Shown here piece by piece: positions 21,940 through 33,000 of a DNA stretch of 64,000 bases. The notes beneath the pieces are model-generated. The model made no database searches. It was given only the letters and a program-made list of their open reading frames with translations, and was not told the origin of the DNA. Both the position numbers and the translations under genes were made by a program. Position 1 is the first letter of the stretch. Every line of letters begins with the position of its first letter. Source of the DNA: Mytilus trossulus (Eukaryota; Mollusca; Bivalvia; Mytilida; Mytilidae); NCBI RefSeq assembly GCF_036588685.1, contig NC_086378.1, forward strand, positions 80,865,127 to 80,929,126, written 5' to 3'.

Positions 21940-22505
21940 TAAAATAAAATAAGTCTGGGTTTTAAGCGTCTCTCAGCTATAGTGGTGGCTATTTCAACTG
22001 ATTTAGCATGTTTGTGACACTGCTCGTGTAATCGTAGCGAGCAGCTCCTCCCTGTACGTTTTCTAATTGTATTTGTTGTTCTTTCATTATTCTATATTCT
22101 AGTTTAGGTCTTACTAGTGCCTGGTATGCTCTTGATTTTGTTTCTGTGTTTGTAACTTTTAAATTTATTAAAAAAAAACAAGTCTATATGTTTGTTTCAC
22201 TTTAGATTGGATTTTAAGGTAATGCCGAGATTTTTTGCAGATGTTACTGATTCGAGAATGAGATTGTGGAGGATGTAATTATGCCGGTAGTTATTTTTCT
22301 TTTGTGAGATGGTAATGTTGGTATATTTATCAGCGTGAAATGCCATGAGCCTATCTGACTCCTATCGAGCTGCTGAGTCTAGATCAAGTTGTAGTTTATA
22401 ACAATCCTCTTGTGTTTTTATTTTACTAATAATTATGCTGTCATCTGCAAAGAGTCTAAGCTTGCTGTGTTGTAGGTATTCCGGTAAGTCATTTTTATAG
22501 ATGAT
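21940..22505 (-). pseudogene. Non-LTR retrotransposon RT fragment with intact FADD
   Basis: Reading the minus strand: NDLPEYLQHSKLRLFADDSI with FADD coded at 22451-22440, then a C-terminal region (MAFHADKYTN, SAKNLGITLK) broken by in-frame stops and a poly-A-like stretch near 22170. Later remnants resemble the VQ..AARY block (near 22030). The piece starts abruptly at 22505, where another element's 3' tail begins. Confidence 0.75.
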
Positions 22506-22844
22506 AAGATAAGATAAGATATTTTATTTTCCAATTATGGGCCCCAAAGGGCATAAACATTACAACATCAATAATTTTTTCATAATACAATACAAACAAT
22601 GAGTTAAAAAAAAAGAAAGTTAAACGAGAACTATTTAAGTTCTTAAAGAATACGTAGATAAAGAATCTATAGTATGTAGTTTTTTTTTAATACTAATGCA
22701 TTTTATTGCAAGTGTGGTTGATATAGATAACAAACAAGCAGCCCAAAAAGAAAAAAAGAAAAATAGATATCCACATATGTAAAGTACACAAAAAGTTGGA
22801 TCAATTAAATATATAATAATTAGCCAAAAAGAAAGTAGAAATTA

Positions 22845-23050
22845 AACATGTCCATGACTCATCCTGTGTCAGCAGCAAATAGGAAAGCATTATGGTTTCC
22901 TAAAGGCAGCTGACACCAGGGGCGATACCTTATGGGCCATAGGCATGTAAAATGTGTGTAAATGTCTCTTTCCTACCTGTATCAAAAGCAAACAAGGAAG
23001 CATCATAGGTAACTCGAATGCAGTTGATACCAGGGGACGATGCCTCAAGG
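22845..23050. repeat. Imperfect internal duplication of about 110 bp
   Basis: TAGGAAAGCATTATGG...CTGACACCAGGGGCGATACC and AAGGAAGCATCATAGG...TTGATACCAGGGGACGATGCC form two diverged tandem units, apparently in the 3' part of the minus-strand retrotransposon. Confidence 0.5.
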
Positions 23051-23786
23051 ATATAAGAGAACATTTGAATAAATAATATATCTTAACAATTTTTTTATTT
23101 TTTTTTAATCGGCTAGTATAATTGTGATATTCAGATGAATATAATTTTCTATGTCCAATCAAATGTATATACACACATAGATAAGGAAGACTGTGTCTAA
23201 CGCTTCAGCGAAGACCATTATGATCAAGTCAATTGGTGTAATACTATTATTTGATTGTGCTAGTTCTTGAATAAAATCTCTGAATTGTGTTTCATACGAC
23301 CTTGATTTTCTGAAGCCATGCTGAAGATCGTATAATATGTGATGTTTTTCAAGATGAGACATGATACTACTTGTAATGATATGCTCCATGAGCTTGCAAC
23401 ATGTGCAAGATATTGACCTGTAGTTTACGTGTCAGTATTTTTACCCTTTTTTGAAGGCTGGGGCTACATTAGCAGATGTCCAGTCCTTAGGTGTTGCTCT
23501 AGTTTCAAGCGACTTTTTAAATATAAATGCAAGGATTGGTGAGATTTGGTCATTTAGTTCTTTACGGACTCTTCCATTGATATTGACAGGGCCGTAAGCT
23601 TTATGTGGATTAAGGTTCGACAGTAATACCTGCTTCATTGATGTTATGTTGGGCATTTTCGGGTAGGGACTTCTACCTTAGTTTGTCTGGAATGTCTGTT
23701 TCATTTGTGAATACTGATTGGAACTGTTGATTTAAAATGTTCGCTTTTCCTCAGTGTCTACTTAGTTTGCCATTTGTTTTTCAAAG

Positions 23787-24000
23787 GTGCAACCCCAGTG
23801 TGATCAGATCGTGACCCGACGTGGCTGCGTATTTATACATCCCACACAGCCAATTTGCAAACGTGGCACTCATACATGTGTCTTCGATTTAAATGTCCCA
23901 ATTCTGACCACATATGTCCGCGTATTTATACACCCTACACAGCCAAGCCTGACATTCTTGTGTCACCTGCAAGTAGGCGTATGGTGGAATTAAACCCAAC
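23787..24000. repeat. Dispersed repeat, TATTTATACATCCCACACAGCC family
   Basis: GCGTATTTATACATCCCACA and CACAGCCAAGC-type blocks recur at 25840-25880, 26690-26730 and 26870-27010, often next to TTAGGATTTAACGTC. Confidence 0.5.
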
Positions 24001-24419
24001 TGGTATGTCGTTAATGTAAAATAAGAATAAACTTGGACCCAGAACAGAGCCTTGAGGCACTCCAGTCTTTACAGGGGCATAGCCTGAAGTCTCACCCTCT
24101 AGGATAACTGCTTAGTTACGACATGAAATAAAGCCCTGTTTCCATGCATTTGTTTCCCCTATATTCCATAGTAATTTAATTTGTTTGTTAATAAGTTATG
24201 GCTGATTTTATCAAAAGTTTTAGAGAAGTCCATTAAAAGTACATCTGTTTGTTTTGAGTTTTCAATATTTTTAGTGACATCATCTATAAATCTCATTACT
24301 TCGAATTGCGTGGTATTTCTTAAGCATTTTAAAGGTGATGTCTCGTTCACGGTTATAGTATATAAAAAAAGAAAAAAGTGGTTTGATTGCAAATGTAAAA
24401 AATAGCCACCAAGGAACAA

Positions 24420-25370
24420 ATTATAAAGAAGTTATCAACCGTATGAACTTACACAGCATAGCAAGCTACAAAAGATGTTTAAAAAAAACAAGCGGCCTAG
24501 TACAAATCAATACACAAAAACAATTAAACAAATATGACATACAAAAGATAACCACTAAATTATATATAGACTCCATACTTCGGACAGACATATGTCACTG
24601 TGGCGGGGTTACACATTTTTTGGAAGATGCAAGATAGCTATAAAAGCAAAACTTGCCATGTGGTATTTGACAAATGAGGCACACAACCTAAGACAAACAA
24701 GGAAATAATTTAAAGCATAACATTTTATTTTTTCAAATTATCTTTCTTGATCTGAAGTTCCTTCCAAATGTTCAAATAAACTTTTCCTTTAGTAGGTATA
24801 TCAGGGGCTACAAACTGTGGCCTTGAGACATTTGATGTTTTTGAGAATGGGATAACTTCTCTCGGTAACCTAACATCCATGTTTGAGTTAGCTGTCAACA
24901 TTATAGTCATACTTGTTCTCACACCCTTTGCTGCATTAGGTCTCCTTTTTCTGTTTGGTGTTTCATTTGTACCAGACAACAGTTCATCAACGTCTTTTTC
25001 AAATTCTGCATAATATGTTTTATACCGCTGATTGACTGCTTTTCGTAGGTCTCTTTTATTTCTCCTTCTTTTCCCCGAATGTCGTAAAAACTATTCGGTT
25101 TATCTCTGGTGGAAGTAATTTAGTCATCGTTGTTGAACTCAATATTATCAAGAAGCGGTGTTAGATATAGATCTGTCCAATGCCGTTTGACACTTTCTTT
25201 CTTCCTTGGAGAGACGTCTGCACCTATTCTTATTATTTCTTGTTGTAACTATCGTGTTATTCATAACACTTGATACAGCACATCTCTTATCTTTGTTGTG
25301 TTCTGCCTGAATTACATTTCTTTCCACAGTTAGCTCCCATTTGTTATGCTTTAATGTTATTACGTCGTTA
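24420..25370. other. Intergenic; possible old retroelement debris
   Basis: 24383-24637 (+) holds an 84-codon open frame ending DICHCGGVTHFLEDAR, vaguely like the CxCG zinc-knuckle tail found at the end of some non-LTR ORF2 proteins. Minus-strand open frames at 24725-24979 and 25148-25423 have no family I recognise. Too weak to call genes. Confidence 0.3.
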
Positions 25371-25371
25371 A

Positions 25372-25401
25372 TCTCAAGCACCAGAGCTCTGGTGCTTGAG
25401 A
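25372..25401. repeat. Perfect 30-bp palindrome
   Basis: The left half TCTCAAGCACCAGAG is followed directly by its exact complement, without a spacer. It lies 12 bp left of a MITE. Confidence 0.85.
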
Positions 25402-25413
25402 GAACATGATGTA

Positions 25414-25701
25414 ACACTGTCAAAATAGCAACCTATATTTTTTTTTCATATTATAATGAGAAATATATAGTGATGTGCAAATAATTATCCCGAAATATTA
25501 ATGCACGCTGACGTCACCTGCATTGAGACGTTACTATAGTGGATGTGGAGGCATGCTTATTGACCGTTTCAAGAACGAACGATGATTGACGGGACACGAG
25601 AGAAGCTTAAGATTATGCGACCTAAGTCATATTTAATTAAAGGCAGTGTTTACATGTGTTGTGTCGATACCGGAAAAAAGTATTTGCTATTTTGACAGTG
25701 T
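25414..25701. mobile_element. 288-bp MITE with 18-bp terminal inverted repeats and TA duplication
   Basis: ACACTGTCAAAATAGCAA at 25414-25431 and its exact complement at 25684-25701; TA at 25412-25413 and 25702-25703. No coding capacity. Tc1/mariner-type by target site. Confidence 0.8.
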
Positions 25702-25779
25702 TATATAGCCATTCCCCCCCCCCCCCAAATACGTATATATACATATAGTCACTTCCCCCAGTGTGTGTTCATACATACA

Positions 25780-25990
25780 ACAGTCAAAGCCTAATAATCT
25801 TCTCCTCACGAAGCTTAGGATTTAAAATCCCATACTGATCGGACCCGGCTGTGTATTTATTCATCCCGCATAGCCAAATGAATACCTCACTTTGGCAAGG
25901 GCTTATTTCTGAGTGGAAGAATACCACAGTTGCCATTCTATTTCCCAGTGTCCATTTTGTGTTTTTAAACTGAGATTTCAATAAAGTAAT
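25780..25990. repeat. Dispersed repeat, CCGGCTGTGTATTTATTC family
   Basis: Relative of the copies at 23787 and 26438-27110; shares GAATACCTCACTTTGGCAAG with 26990-27020. A C13 run lies just left at 25714-25726. Confidence 0.5.
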
Positions 25991-26007
25991 TGTAAATTAT
26001 AATATAT

Positions 26008-26062
26008 TGGTGTAAATTGTTTGCACATCACTATATATTACTCATTATAATATAAAAAAAAT
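26008..26062 (-). repeat. Inverted partial copy of the MITE's internal left segment
   Basis: Minus strand reads ATATTATAATGAGTAATATA then TAGTGATGTGCAAACAATT, near-identical to 25455-25495 inside the MITE (ATATTATAATGAGAAATATA...GTGATGTGCAAATAATT). Together they make an inverted pair about 500 bp apart. Confidence 0.6.
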
Positions 26063-26437
26063 GAACTTAGTTGGATGTGTACACTGATTGATAATAAAGT
26101 CGTAGATGCATGATTTTTTTTATCATTTGTTATTGGCTTTGAAATAATTGTCAGTAACTGCGAGTAGGCCTACTCTTTCATAAGAGGTAATAGCCTATCT
26201 GAAAATCTCAAAACAATATTCTTAAACTAACACAATAACTCTTGTAGTTTTATTGTTAACCATAAAAAATTCAAATATAGTGTTTACTTTATTATTCTTT
26301 AGGATCCTTTTGTTATTGTTATTCAACTAATAAAGATTTTAAAGGAGGAATATCTCTTATCGACGTGTGAGTTTTAGCTCTACTTTATGTATCTTCCGTA
26401 TCTTTATTTAAAAAAGTTGATGATTGTTTTTTTTGTG

Positions 26438-27110
26438 TTAAAGTCCAGTAGCAAATATAACATCCATATTTAGGACGAGAACAAGTGAACATAAATTAGA
26501 ACAGGTTGGTACTGTAATAGGGATACCCAAGATGAAGAGCGAGAAATTTAGGCTGCCACTGAAAAAATATGGTATATAAGATATACATGTAGGGATAGAA
26601 ATTTTGCCTTACAACATGCCACAAACAAATCCTCTAAAGTTGTGGCATCATTCTCTATACAAAGCTTAGGATTTAACGTCACAATTCTGACCGGACGTGG
26701 CTGCGTACTTATGCATTCCGCACAGCCAATCGTGACATTCTTTTCTACACGAGGCTTAGGCATTCGTCACAACTCTGCCGATTCCGTACCTTCAGAAGGA
26801 GAGTAGCGGGTACACCCGTAGATTGCCGATTGGAGTTTTATGGTTTTACGTCTGCATTCTGACTGGATGTGACCGCGTATTTATACATCAAGCACAGCCA
26901 AGCGTGGATTTTTTTTCTCTACACGAGGTTTCGGATTTAACGCCTCCATTCTGATTTGACGTGGTTGTGTATTTATACATCCCACACAGCCAAATGAATA
27001 CTATAACCTCACTTTGGCAAGGGTTAAATGACTTCCGATTGGAAAAAAAAAGTTACCATACTTTAATTTCCCAGTGTCCTATTAGTGTTTTAAAACCAAG
27101 ATGTCATAAA
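26438..27110. repeat. Dispersed repeat, AAAGTCCAGTAGCAAAT family with internal repeats
   Basis: Blocks AAAGTCCAGTAGCAAATATA, GAGAAATTTAGGCTGCCACT, then three reiterations of TTAGG-ATTTAACG...GTATTTATACATC...CACAGCC. The 71-codon minus-strand open frame is a shadow of the repeat. Confidence 0.55.
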
Positions 27111-27744
27111 TGTAATTAGAAATCATGTATTTATCTTGGCTTCCAACAAAATATGATCTAAATGATGAAAGATCTACCTACATTATTAGAATTAAAACTT
27201 TCACACAAATCATAGTTTCTTGGTTTAAATTAGATTCACTGATAAAAGTTAATATAACATAATATATTGGTATGGCATATAGTGATTTCATGTACTTTTG
27301 CTTCGTGGATCTTAAATAGTCTTTTATTATCCACTGATCGAGACTAATATTGGGAGTGTTGAAATCTAAAACTTATAAGTTTCTACACCGCAACATATTC
27401 ATGTAATTGTCAGGAACCTCGTCCATCGCCATCTGTCGGATCAAAAAGTTGGATTTTTGTGGGGGGAACCTTGCGTTGATGGCAGATACATAAAAGTATA
27501 TTTGTTACATTAATACAATGTTTGAACTGATTTATATATTAGTCTAAAGATGCATGGTTTTGTATTAGTTGTTACTGACTAAAAACTAGCTGTCAGTAAC
27601 TGCGAGTACTTTCAGAGCTGTATACGTACTTTGTGTCATTTTGTTGTGGGATGTATAAGTACCCGTTCACGTCCACTCTGTTTTAGATGTGTATCTATTT
27701 GATGAGATAAGCCTGTTTCAACTTATTTTTTGTAGTTTTTTTTT

Positions 27745-28055
27745 TTATGTTGTACGGTTGTACGGTTAGACTACTATCCGAGGCTTTGGGAGGGTTGCCG
27801 CTTACACACAAGTATAACCCCGCCTCATTATGTATGTGTCTATCCCAAGTCAGGAACCTGTTATTCAGTGGTTGTCGTTTGTTACTGTATAACATATTTC
27901 TTTTTGTTAATTCTTTTGTGCATAAATATGCCTTTGTCATATCAGGACCTTTTATAGTTGATTGCTGAAAGCCATACTGTGACCTATAGTTGTTTGTATC
28001 TGTGTCATTAGGTCTCTTGTGAAGAGTTGTCTCATCATTGGCAATCACACCACAT
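27745..28055 (-). repeat. AAGATGTGG dispersed family, long copy in reverse
   Basis: Right end TTGGCAATCACACCACATG, interior CCTATAGTTG, AGGTCTCTTGTGAAGAGTTG and TCAGTGGTTGTCGTTTGTT are the reverse complement of blocks in the copy at 63590-64000. Overlapping open frames on both strands (117 and 73 codons) derive from the repeat. Confidence 0.65.
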
Positions 28056-28139
28056 GTTATTTTTACAAAGCGTTAATAAATGACAGAGAGACTTCACCAA
28101 ACCATTAATGTTAATGTGGAAAATTGATATCTCGAGACA

Positions 28140-28432
28140 TTATAAACAAGAATGTGTCCATAGTACACGGATTCCCCACTCGCACTATCATTTTCCATGT
28201 CCAGTGGACCGTGAAATTAGTGTCAAAACTTTAATTTGGCATTCAAATTAGACAGATCTTATCATGAGGAACATGTGTACTAAGTTTCAAGTTCATTGGG
28301 CTTGAACTTCATCAAAAACTATCTTGACCAAAAACTTTAACCTGAAGCGGGACATGTGGACGAACGGAGGGACACACGCACAGATCAGAAAACATTATGA
28401 CCCTCTACTATTGTAGGTTGGGCATAAAAAAA
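28140..28432 (+). repeat. Dispersed repeat, CAGTGGACCGTGAAATT family, copy 1
   Basis: ACAAGAATGTGTCCATAG, CACTATCATTTTCCATGTCC, AGTGGACCGTGAAATTAG, TTTAACCTGAAGCGGGAC and CTACTATTGTAGGTTGGGCA recur in the same order at 30112-30389. Confidence 0.65.
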
Positions 28433-28726
28433 ACCAGAACGAACAAACTACAAACTCAATAAAAACTGAAACTTCTTGAAAAACGAACTCCCGTAAAATC
28501 CGAGAGTTCCATTAGATGGTCCGAAATGATAATTATATTCTGCTTCACATGCAAAACCATTCACATAAATTATTTGCCAGACGAGCTGCGCAGTAAATAC
28601 ACGACTAGTATATTATTACACTAATATTTAAAAAAAACTCGTTTAAGAAATGGTTACGTCTATAGCACACATATGACACATCCTTCATAGTGGTTGTTCA
28701 AACAAATTCTAAGTATACATCTTTGG

Positions 28727-29260
28727 TGCGTTCACTTGGCGATAGTCGTACGTCCTTCGTCGTTAACTTTTACAAAAATCTTCTCTAAAACTACTGGACC
28801 AAAGTTAAGCAAACTTGACCACAATCATTATTGGTGTATCTTGTTTAAAAATGTGTCCGATGGCCCGGCCAACCAACCAAAATGGCTGCCATGGCAATTG
28901 TGGCTCATATCTTTGAAACCAAAGCATTTAGAGCAAATCTGACTAAGGTAAAATTGTTCATTAGGTCAAGATATATCTGCCCTAAAATTTCAGACCAATC
29001 CGGCATCCCGTTGTTGGGTTGCTACTCCTGAGTTGGTAATTTTAAGAACATTTTGCCGTTTTTGGTTATCTTCAATAATATTATAGATAGAGATCAACTT
29101 TAAAGATCAATAATATACAGCAAAGTCAGATCTACTAATGAGTCATCATGACCAAAGTGGTCAATTGACCCCATAAGGAGTTTATATTGCCCTTTATTTT
29201 CAATTTTTAACAATTTTCATAAATTTTGTAAATTTTCATAAATTTTTACAAAATATTTTT
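28727..29260 (+). repeat. Dispersed repeat, CACTTGGCGTC family, copy 1
   Basis: Shares with 38516-39055 a string of blocks: CACTTGGCG, AACTTTTACAAAAAT, AAACTACTGG, CAAAATGGCTGCCATGG, CCAAAGCATTTAGAGCA, CCCGTTGTTGGGTTGCT, TGACCCC-TAAGGAG. The 82-codon open frame at 28694 lies inside it. Confidence 0.7.
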
Positions 29261-29750
29261 CTCTAAAACTATTTATAGATAGAGATAATTGTAAGTAGCA
29301 AGAATGTTATAAATATGAAAAGTCAACTCATATTTTATTATCGATGTCAATGTTGTCCGTGTGTTGCATGTACTTGTTACATTTGTCTCTGTCAAAACCA
29401 AACTGAGGTTTCGTAAAGACAAATAACAAGCATATTTGGTGAATAAATATATAATGATGTTAAAAAAAAAAGAATATTCAGTAAAGTAAGATCTACAAAC
29501 ACATCACCATCCCCAAAACACAATTTTGTCATGAATCCATCTGTCACGGTTCTTTGTTTGATATGCACATAGGCCAAGGTGAGAGACACAGGCTCAAAGA
29601 GCCTCTAGTTGGGATTTACCTTCATCGTGATACCTTTTTTGGGGACGTTGAAAAATGGCATTATCAACCCTGTACACTGGATAAATTTGAAAAAAACAAG
29701 AACGCGGATAAAATGCATGAAATCATGTTAAAATAGGTTTATGACAATAT

Positions 29751-29756
29751 TTTATT
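29751..29756 (-). terminator. Candidate polyadenylation signal of tetraspanin B
   Basis: AATAAA on the minus strand, about 260 nt beyond the TAG stop; the first canonical hexamer I find downstream. AT-rich sequence makes chance hexamers common. Confidence 0.4.
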
Positions 29757-30016
29757 AGAAAATAATGGGTTTATAATAAAATGTTTTAAAGTCCATTGAG
29801 ACTTTTTTGTTCGAAAAAGCATGTATGAATGATTATGACTAAAAACCTATTTACAGTTTGTTCAAGGAAACATACTGATAACAAATATCGTAGTTCTGCA
29901 CTTTTTTTTATCATAAAAAAATGCGTCATAACTGATATCATGCATGATTGTAAAGTAGTCCTCTACTCCATATTAGACACCTATTCCTGTTAGGAACCAG
30001 TCAATTCAGTTGCCTC

Positions 30017-30076
30017 CTAATCATCTTCTTTGTCGGTTTTGCAAAACAAGTAAAAAGCACTTACAATTCCAATGAT
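30017..30076 (-). CDS. Tetraspanin B coding exon 7 (last)
   Basis: Encodes residues 255-273, IIGIVSAFYLFCKTDKEDD, then TAG at 30019-30017. Acceptor TTCGTTTCAG. The tail is acidic, unlike A and C. Confidence 0.88.
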   Translation of the reverse strand: MIGIVSAFYLFCKTDKEDD

Positions 30077-33000
30077 CTGAAACGAAAATCGGAACTGTTA
30101 AAAATAATTAAAAAACAAGATTGTATCCCAGTGCACGGATGCCTCACAGGCACTATCATTTTTTATGTTCAGTGGACCGTGAAATTGGCTTTAAATTAGA
30201 AATATCATACCATAGGGAACATGTACACGTACTACATTTCAAGTTGATTGCACTTCAACTTCATCCAAAACTACCTTGACCAAAAAAATTAACTAAACAC
30301 TTTAACCTGAAGCAGGACAGAGGAACGAACGGACGCACAGACCAGAAAAAAACATAGTGCCCTTCTACTATTGTAGGTGGGACATGAAAAATCGTACAAT
30401 ATATATGACGTAGTTTTATATAATTGACCCTTTCATCATTTTCGTTATGATTGAGACTAATGTCTTGAAACGTATTTACTGCACTGACACGGATACCGAT
30501 TTAGAGCCAAAGAATGCGTGATATATATACGGATGCCAATTTACAATCCAAGCCCTTAAGCGTTTACCTGTTTTGTCAAGAGGAACCTTAAGAAAGTCTT
30601 CAAAAGTTAGTGTTGTGATCACTTATTCATTGATTATCACGAGACGTTATATATTTTTATTCTAAAACATTGGTTCTATGGAAATTTGCAATATGGAAAG
30701 GACATGAACACTGATTAGACATCGCACTTTTATTTGGTATTTCACTACCGTCTGATGCTACCAGTGGATTATATATTTTTCTTCTGTTTTTGCAGAAATT
30801 TCATATCTGCTGATTCGCGAGAAATATATTCAGGTTGCATCAACTAGCAAGAATGGAGTCTTTCAGGATGATAACCAGTCAAATAGCCACATATAGACAA
30901 GATTTCAATGTCAAAAGGGAAGCAATCGGTCTTTTGTTATCCATGTTAAAGATTTTTGGGTCCATGTTGTTAAATCTATGTTTTCTATGTTGTGTTTTGG
31001 ATTTAATCATTTTATTGTCGCTCATCAGTTTTTTTTATAATGATGTCTGTTTTTCTTCGACTTGTGAGTTTTGAATATTGCCTGTTATCTAAAGCTTCTT
31101 TTTTGTTATATATAAATTGCATATACAGACGATATTTTACCAGCGTTGTAAAATGATGAAAAATCATTACTCTTGTCCCAATTTCCACAATTGAGACACT
31201 AAAAATCACCTAAAGCCTATTTATACATTTAGGCATGACTCTAGCATGATCTCGTTGTGTGAACACGAGTTAGTGTTATATTATATATTATTTTTTACAA
31301 AGGAAAAGTAATTCTTCCTTGGTAAAACTAAATGTGTGACGAATAAAGCGTAAAATAAAAGAACACTACAATCTGGCAGAACAAAGTGCTTAGTTTGTCT
31401 TGAAATTGATCATTGGTTCCGTTTAAGAAGAAAAAAGTAAAATCATAAAAATACTGAACTTGGAGGAAAATCAATTCGGAAAGTCCATAATCACATAACA
31501 AAACGCATCAAAAACGAATGGACAAGAACTGTCATATTCCTGACTTGGTACAGGCATTTTCAAATGTAGAAAATAGTGGATTAAACCTAGTTCTATAGCG
31601 CTAACCCTCTCACTTTAATGACAGTCTCATCAAATTCCGTTATATTTACATTGATGCGTTAATTAAACAGACACAATAAATAAAATAGTCTAAATACGGG
31701 TACATCAGTCATCATCGTATAACAATTTTAAAAGGAACAATTTAACAGAACACAAACACGTCAACTATCTTCGAAGGAAGAGGGATAGCAATATTATACC
31801 GTGTACAGAATTGTAATAATAAATGGATAATTATGTTATAAGCTGTACGCATATCGAGTTTTTACTAGTCCATGCAAACATGCCTCTATTTCCTTTTTTA
31901 TTCAAAGAAAAGTATAAATGCTCATTCATTCATAGTTTAAATATAGGCATCACTTAATTTATATACATACAACCGTGTTTTAAGAGACCAATTAAGCGAG
32001 AGCAAAAAAGTGGTCTCTTAAGACAGGTGTTTTTTAATACAGGTTCAATTTATATGAAATGTACTATACAGAGGAATCTAAAGTTGGTGGTCTTTAAACA
32101 CCGGTTTTTGCTAATACAGGTGGTCGCTAACGCAGATTTGAGTGTACTTTATCTGATTACAGCCATGTTCTTTGTCAGACAATGTTAATACTTACCTCGA
32201 TTAAGAATAAAATAGGACCTCCAATATAAAACCACAGCGAGTATCCCTTTATAAAGTCGTTTACAGCATCATAACATCCCTAGAACAAATAGAATAGCAT
32301 CATACATAGATGGTAAACATCATTAGAGTATTATATCAATGATAAAATAGGACAGAATATTATAGGATTTAACTTGAAACTATATGTTTATATGTAAAGT
32401 TTCATATCAGAAAAAAATGTAGCAACAAATATTTACGTTAGATGCAGTCTTGGTGATTTTTGATATTTTGTTTTAATTTTAAGTTGGATTTTTTTTTATG
32501 TGTGACGTGTATGACTTGCAGTTGTAGCATATTTCCCCACATATTAAACGCGTTCTGTATTTAGCTGTTTCTTGAAACCTAAAAACAACGGATCTGAAAT
32601 ACGAAGTAGGATATCCCGGTACCCTTAACTTAACAGATTACAGATATAGAACTATAATGAACGCGTTTGTGTACAATCTTGTCTTCGAAGTGGCAATACT
32701 TATTACATTTGTGAATTTTATCAAAGCACTAACACATTGGTGATGTTATCCATTTTATCATCACTGTCTATCCCCGTAAAATAATACTAAAAATTACGTG
32801 ATGTTATCCATTTTATCATCACTGTCTATCCCCGTAAAAAAAATACTACTAATTACGGTTCATATGAGGTTAAATGCTGATAGATCAGTACTAAATGCTT
32901 AATAGATTTCCTTTAATTAATGACAAACCAAAGTCCGGTTAGAATAGTCGATGTTATCGTGAATGAACTCGGTCAAATGCGAACAACCTCGGGTTGTCTG

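Larger units (their letters stand above)
22496..24420 (-). pseudogene. Composite of decayed minus-strand non-LTR retrotransposon fragments
   Basis: Three parts. (a) 22496-22515: a TTATC repeat, as minus-strand 3' tail after AATAAAATATC. (b) 23159-23660: RT N-terminal portion, with SPILAFIFKKSLETRATPKD, DLQHGFRKSRSYETQ and motif A decayed to IIMVFAEALDT (first Asp is Val). (c) 23960-24419: motif A LLMDFSKTFDKISH, then [20 protein letters not shown], with the catalytic box reading LAGD rather than FADD. Parts b and c are in an order that does not fit one collinear element, so at least two insertions are involved. Confidence 0.75.

Noticed and set aside
24725..25423. Minus-strand ORFs of 84 and 91 codons
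   Set aside because: Lys/Asn-rich peptides without recognisable motifs, in a region of transposon debris.
28694..28942. 82-codon plus-strand ORF
   Set aside because: Lies within the CACTTGGCGTC dispersed repeat; the other copy at 38.5 kb does not keep the frame.
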